This document shows positions 63,614-64,000 of a stretch of 64,000 bases of DNA, piece by piece. This stretch comes from Planctomycetota bacterium (lineage in GTDB: Bacteria > Planctomycetota > UBA1135 > GCA-002686595): positions 18,244 through 82,243 of the forward strand of contig PKCK01000081.1 of the NCBI GenBank assembly GCA_002862085.1. The letters run 5' to 3'. Made by a program: the position numbers and the translations under genes. Under the pieces are notes generated by a model. The model ran no database searches. It was not told the origin of the DNA and saw only the letters and a list, made by a program, of their open reading frames with translations. The stretch's first letter is position 1; each line of letters begins with the position of its first letter.

Positions 63614-64000
63614 GTGGGCTACATCGAACTCGACGTCCTCGACTCGTCGCCGAAGCGCGTCGTCATCGGCATCGACCTCGGCACGACCAACTCCCTCCCG
63701 GCGATCTGGAAGGACGGACGGCCGGAGGTGCTCCGTATCGAGGGCGAGGCGGCGCTCGTGCCCTCCGTCGTGCACGTCAAGGAAGACGGCACCGCGATCG
63801 TCGGTCGCTCGGCGCGCGCGCGGTCCCTCGACGACCCCGCCCACACCGTCCACAGCGTCAAGCGCTTCATGGGGCGCAGCCTCTCCGACATCGACGACGC
63901 GGACCTGGCTCGCCTGCCCTACGGCGTGTCCGAGACCGAGCGCGGCCTGGTGCAGATCGAGGTGCGCGGCAAGCGCTTCAGCCCCCAGGAACTCTCCGCC
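63614..64000 (+). CDS. hscA: Hsp70-class chaperone HscA, 3' end outside the window
   Basis: The first 129 codons read from a GTG at 63614. After a short lead the Hsp70 signature VVIGIDLGTTNSLPAIW appears, followed by VPSVVHV and VHSVKRFMGRSLSD, all from the ATPase domain. With hscB immediately upstream it is the specialised HscA that releases clusters from IscU. The C-terminal part and any fdx gene lie beyond the window. Confidence 0.88.
   Translation, partial: MGYIELDVLDSSPKRVVIGIDLGTTNSLPAIWKDGRPEVLRIEGEAALVPSVVHVKEDGTAIVGRSARARSLDDPAHTVHSVKRFMGRSLSDIDDADLARLPYGVSETERGLVQIEVRGKRFSPQELSA

Overview
The window is GC-rich (roughly 70% by eye), densely packed bacterial chromosome. The best guess for its source is a Planctomycetota-like Gram-negative, possibly an uncultured lineage. 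This is inferred from the gene mix: a sialate O-acetylesterase-family SGNH hydrolase, exported HEAT-repeat proteins, a DUF3604-type PHP protein, giant DUF3857/transglutaminase proteins, a DUF6677-like membrane protein, a DUF6688-like CFxATAA protein, KdsB (so KDO/LPS) and a YejM-like sulfatase. No rRNA or other phylogenetic marker settles it. There is no intact phage, insertion sequence or CRISPR array. Shine-Dalgarno sequences are rare, and GTGA, TTGA and ATGA stop/start overlaps are common.

Layout. 1-8.8 kb: SGNH hydrolase, thyX, an asparaginase translationally coupled to an exported HEAT-repeat protein, a bifunctional-nuclease-family protein, and a GT-C membrane glycosyltransferase. 8.8-19.2 kb: two tRNA-Ser genes flank a minus-strand block of addB-addA (double-strand break repair), an STT3-like membrane protein and a YejM-like sulfatase. 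19.4-25.4 kb: PEGA lipoprotein, murD, mcsA, clpC and an RRM protein. 26.9-35.5 kb: a sugar-acid catabolic locus. One arm is a minus-strand operon (SDR, mandelate-racemase-type dehydratase, FAH-family hydrolase). A PhyH dioxygenase and a lactonase-type amidohydrolase follow, then an RbsBAC-like ABC importer. 35.6-48.5 kb: lipoprotein MsrB, PLP decarboxylase, DEAD-box helicase, a SEC-C/kdsB/phosphatase-fold operon, dprA, small membrane proteins, a thioesterase, a PHP protein and a dicarboxylate symporter. 48.5-52.2 kb: an orphan HypF-like protein whose catalytic motifs are all eroded, beside a frameshifted relic of a nickel/cobalt-permease-type gene. 52.3-59.7 kb: two tandem 1.2-kilo-residue DUF3857 proteins, one without its catalytic triad. 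60.3-64 kb: an ISC iron-sulfur operon, iscR-iscS-iscU-iscA-hscB-hscA, cut by the window edge.

The most striking non-gene signal is a TANNNT box (TAGAAT, TACCCT, TAGCCT and similar) placed 6-10 nt before the start codon of at least 13 separate transcription units. None of them has a Shine-Dalgarno sequence, which points to widespread leaderless transcription. The best candidate for undescribed biology at the protein level is the degenerate full-length HypF-like protein with its dead nickel-permease neighbour. Next come the ThyX without its RHR motif and the kdsB-coupled histidine-phosphatase-fold protein that lacks the second catalytic histidine.
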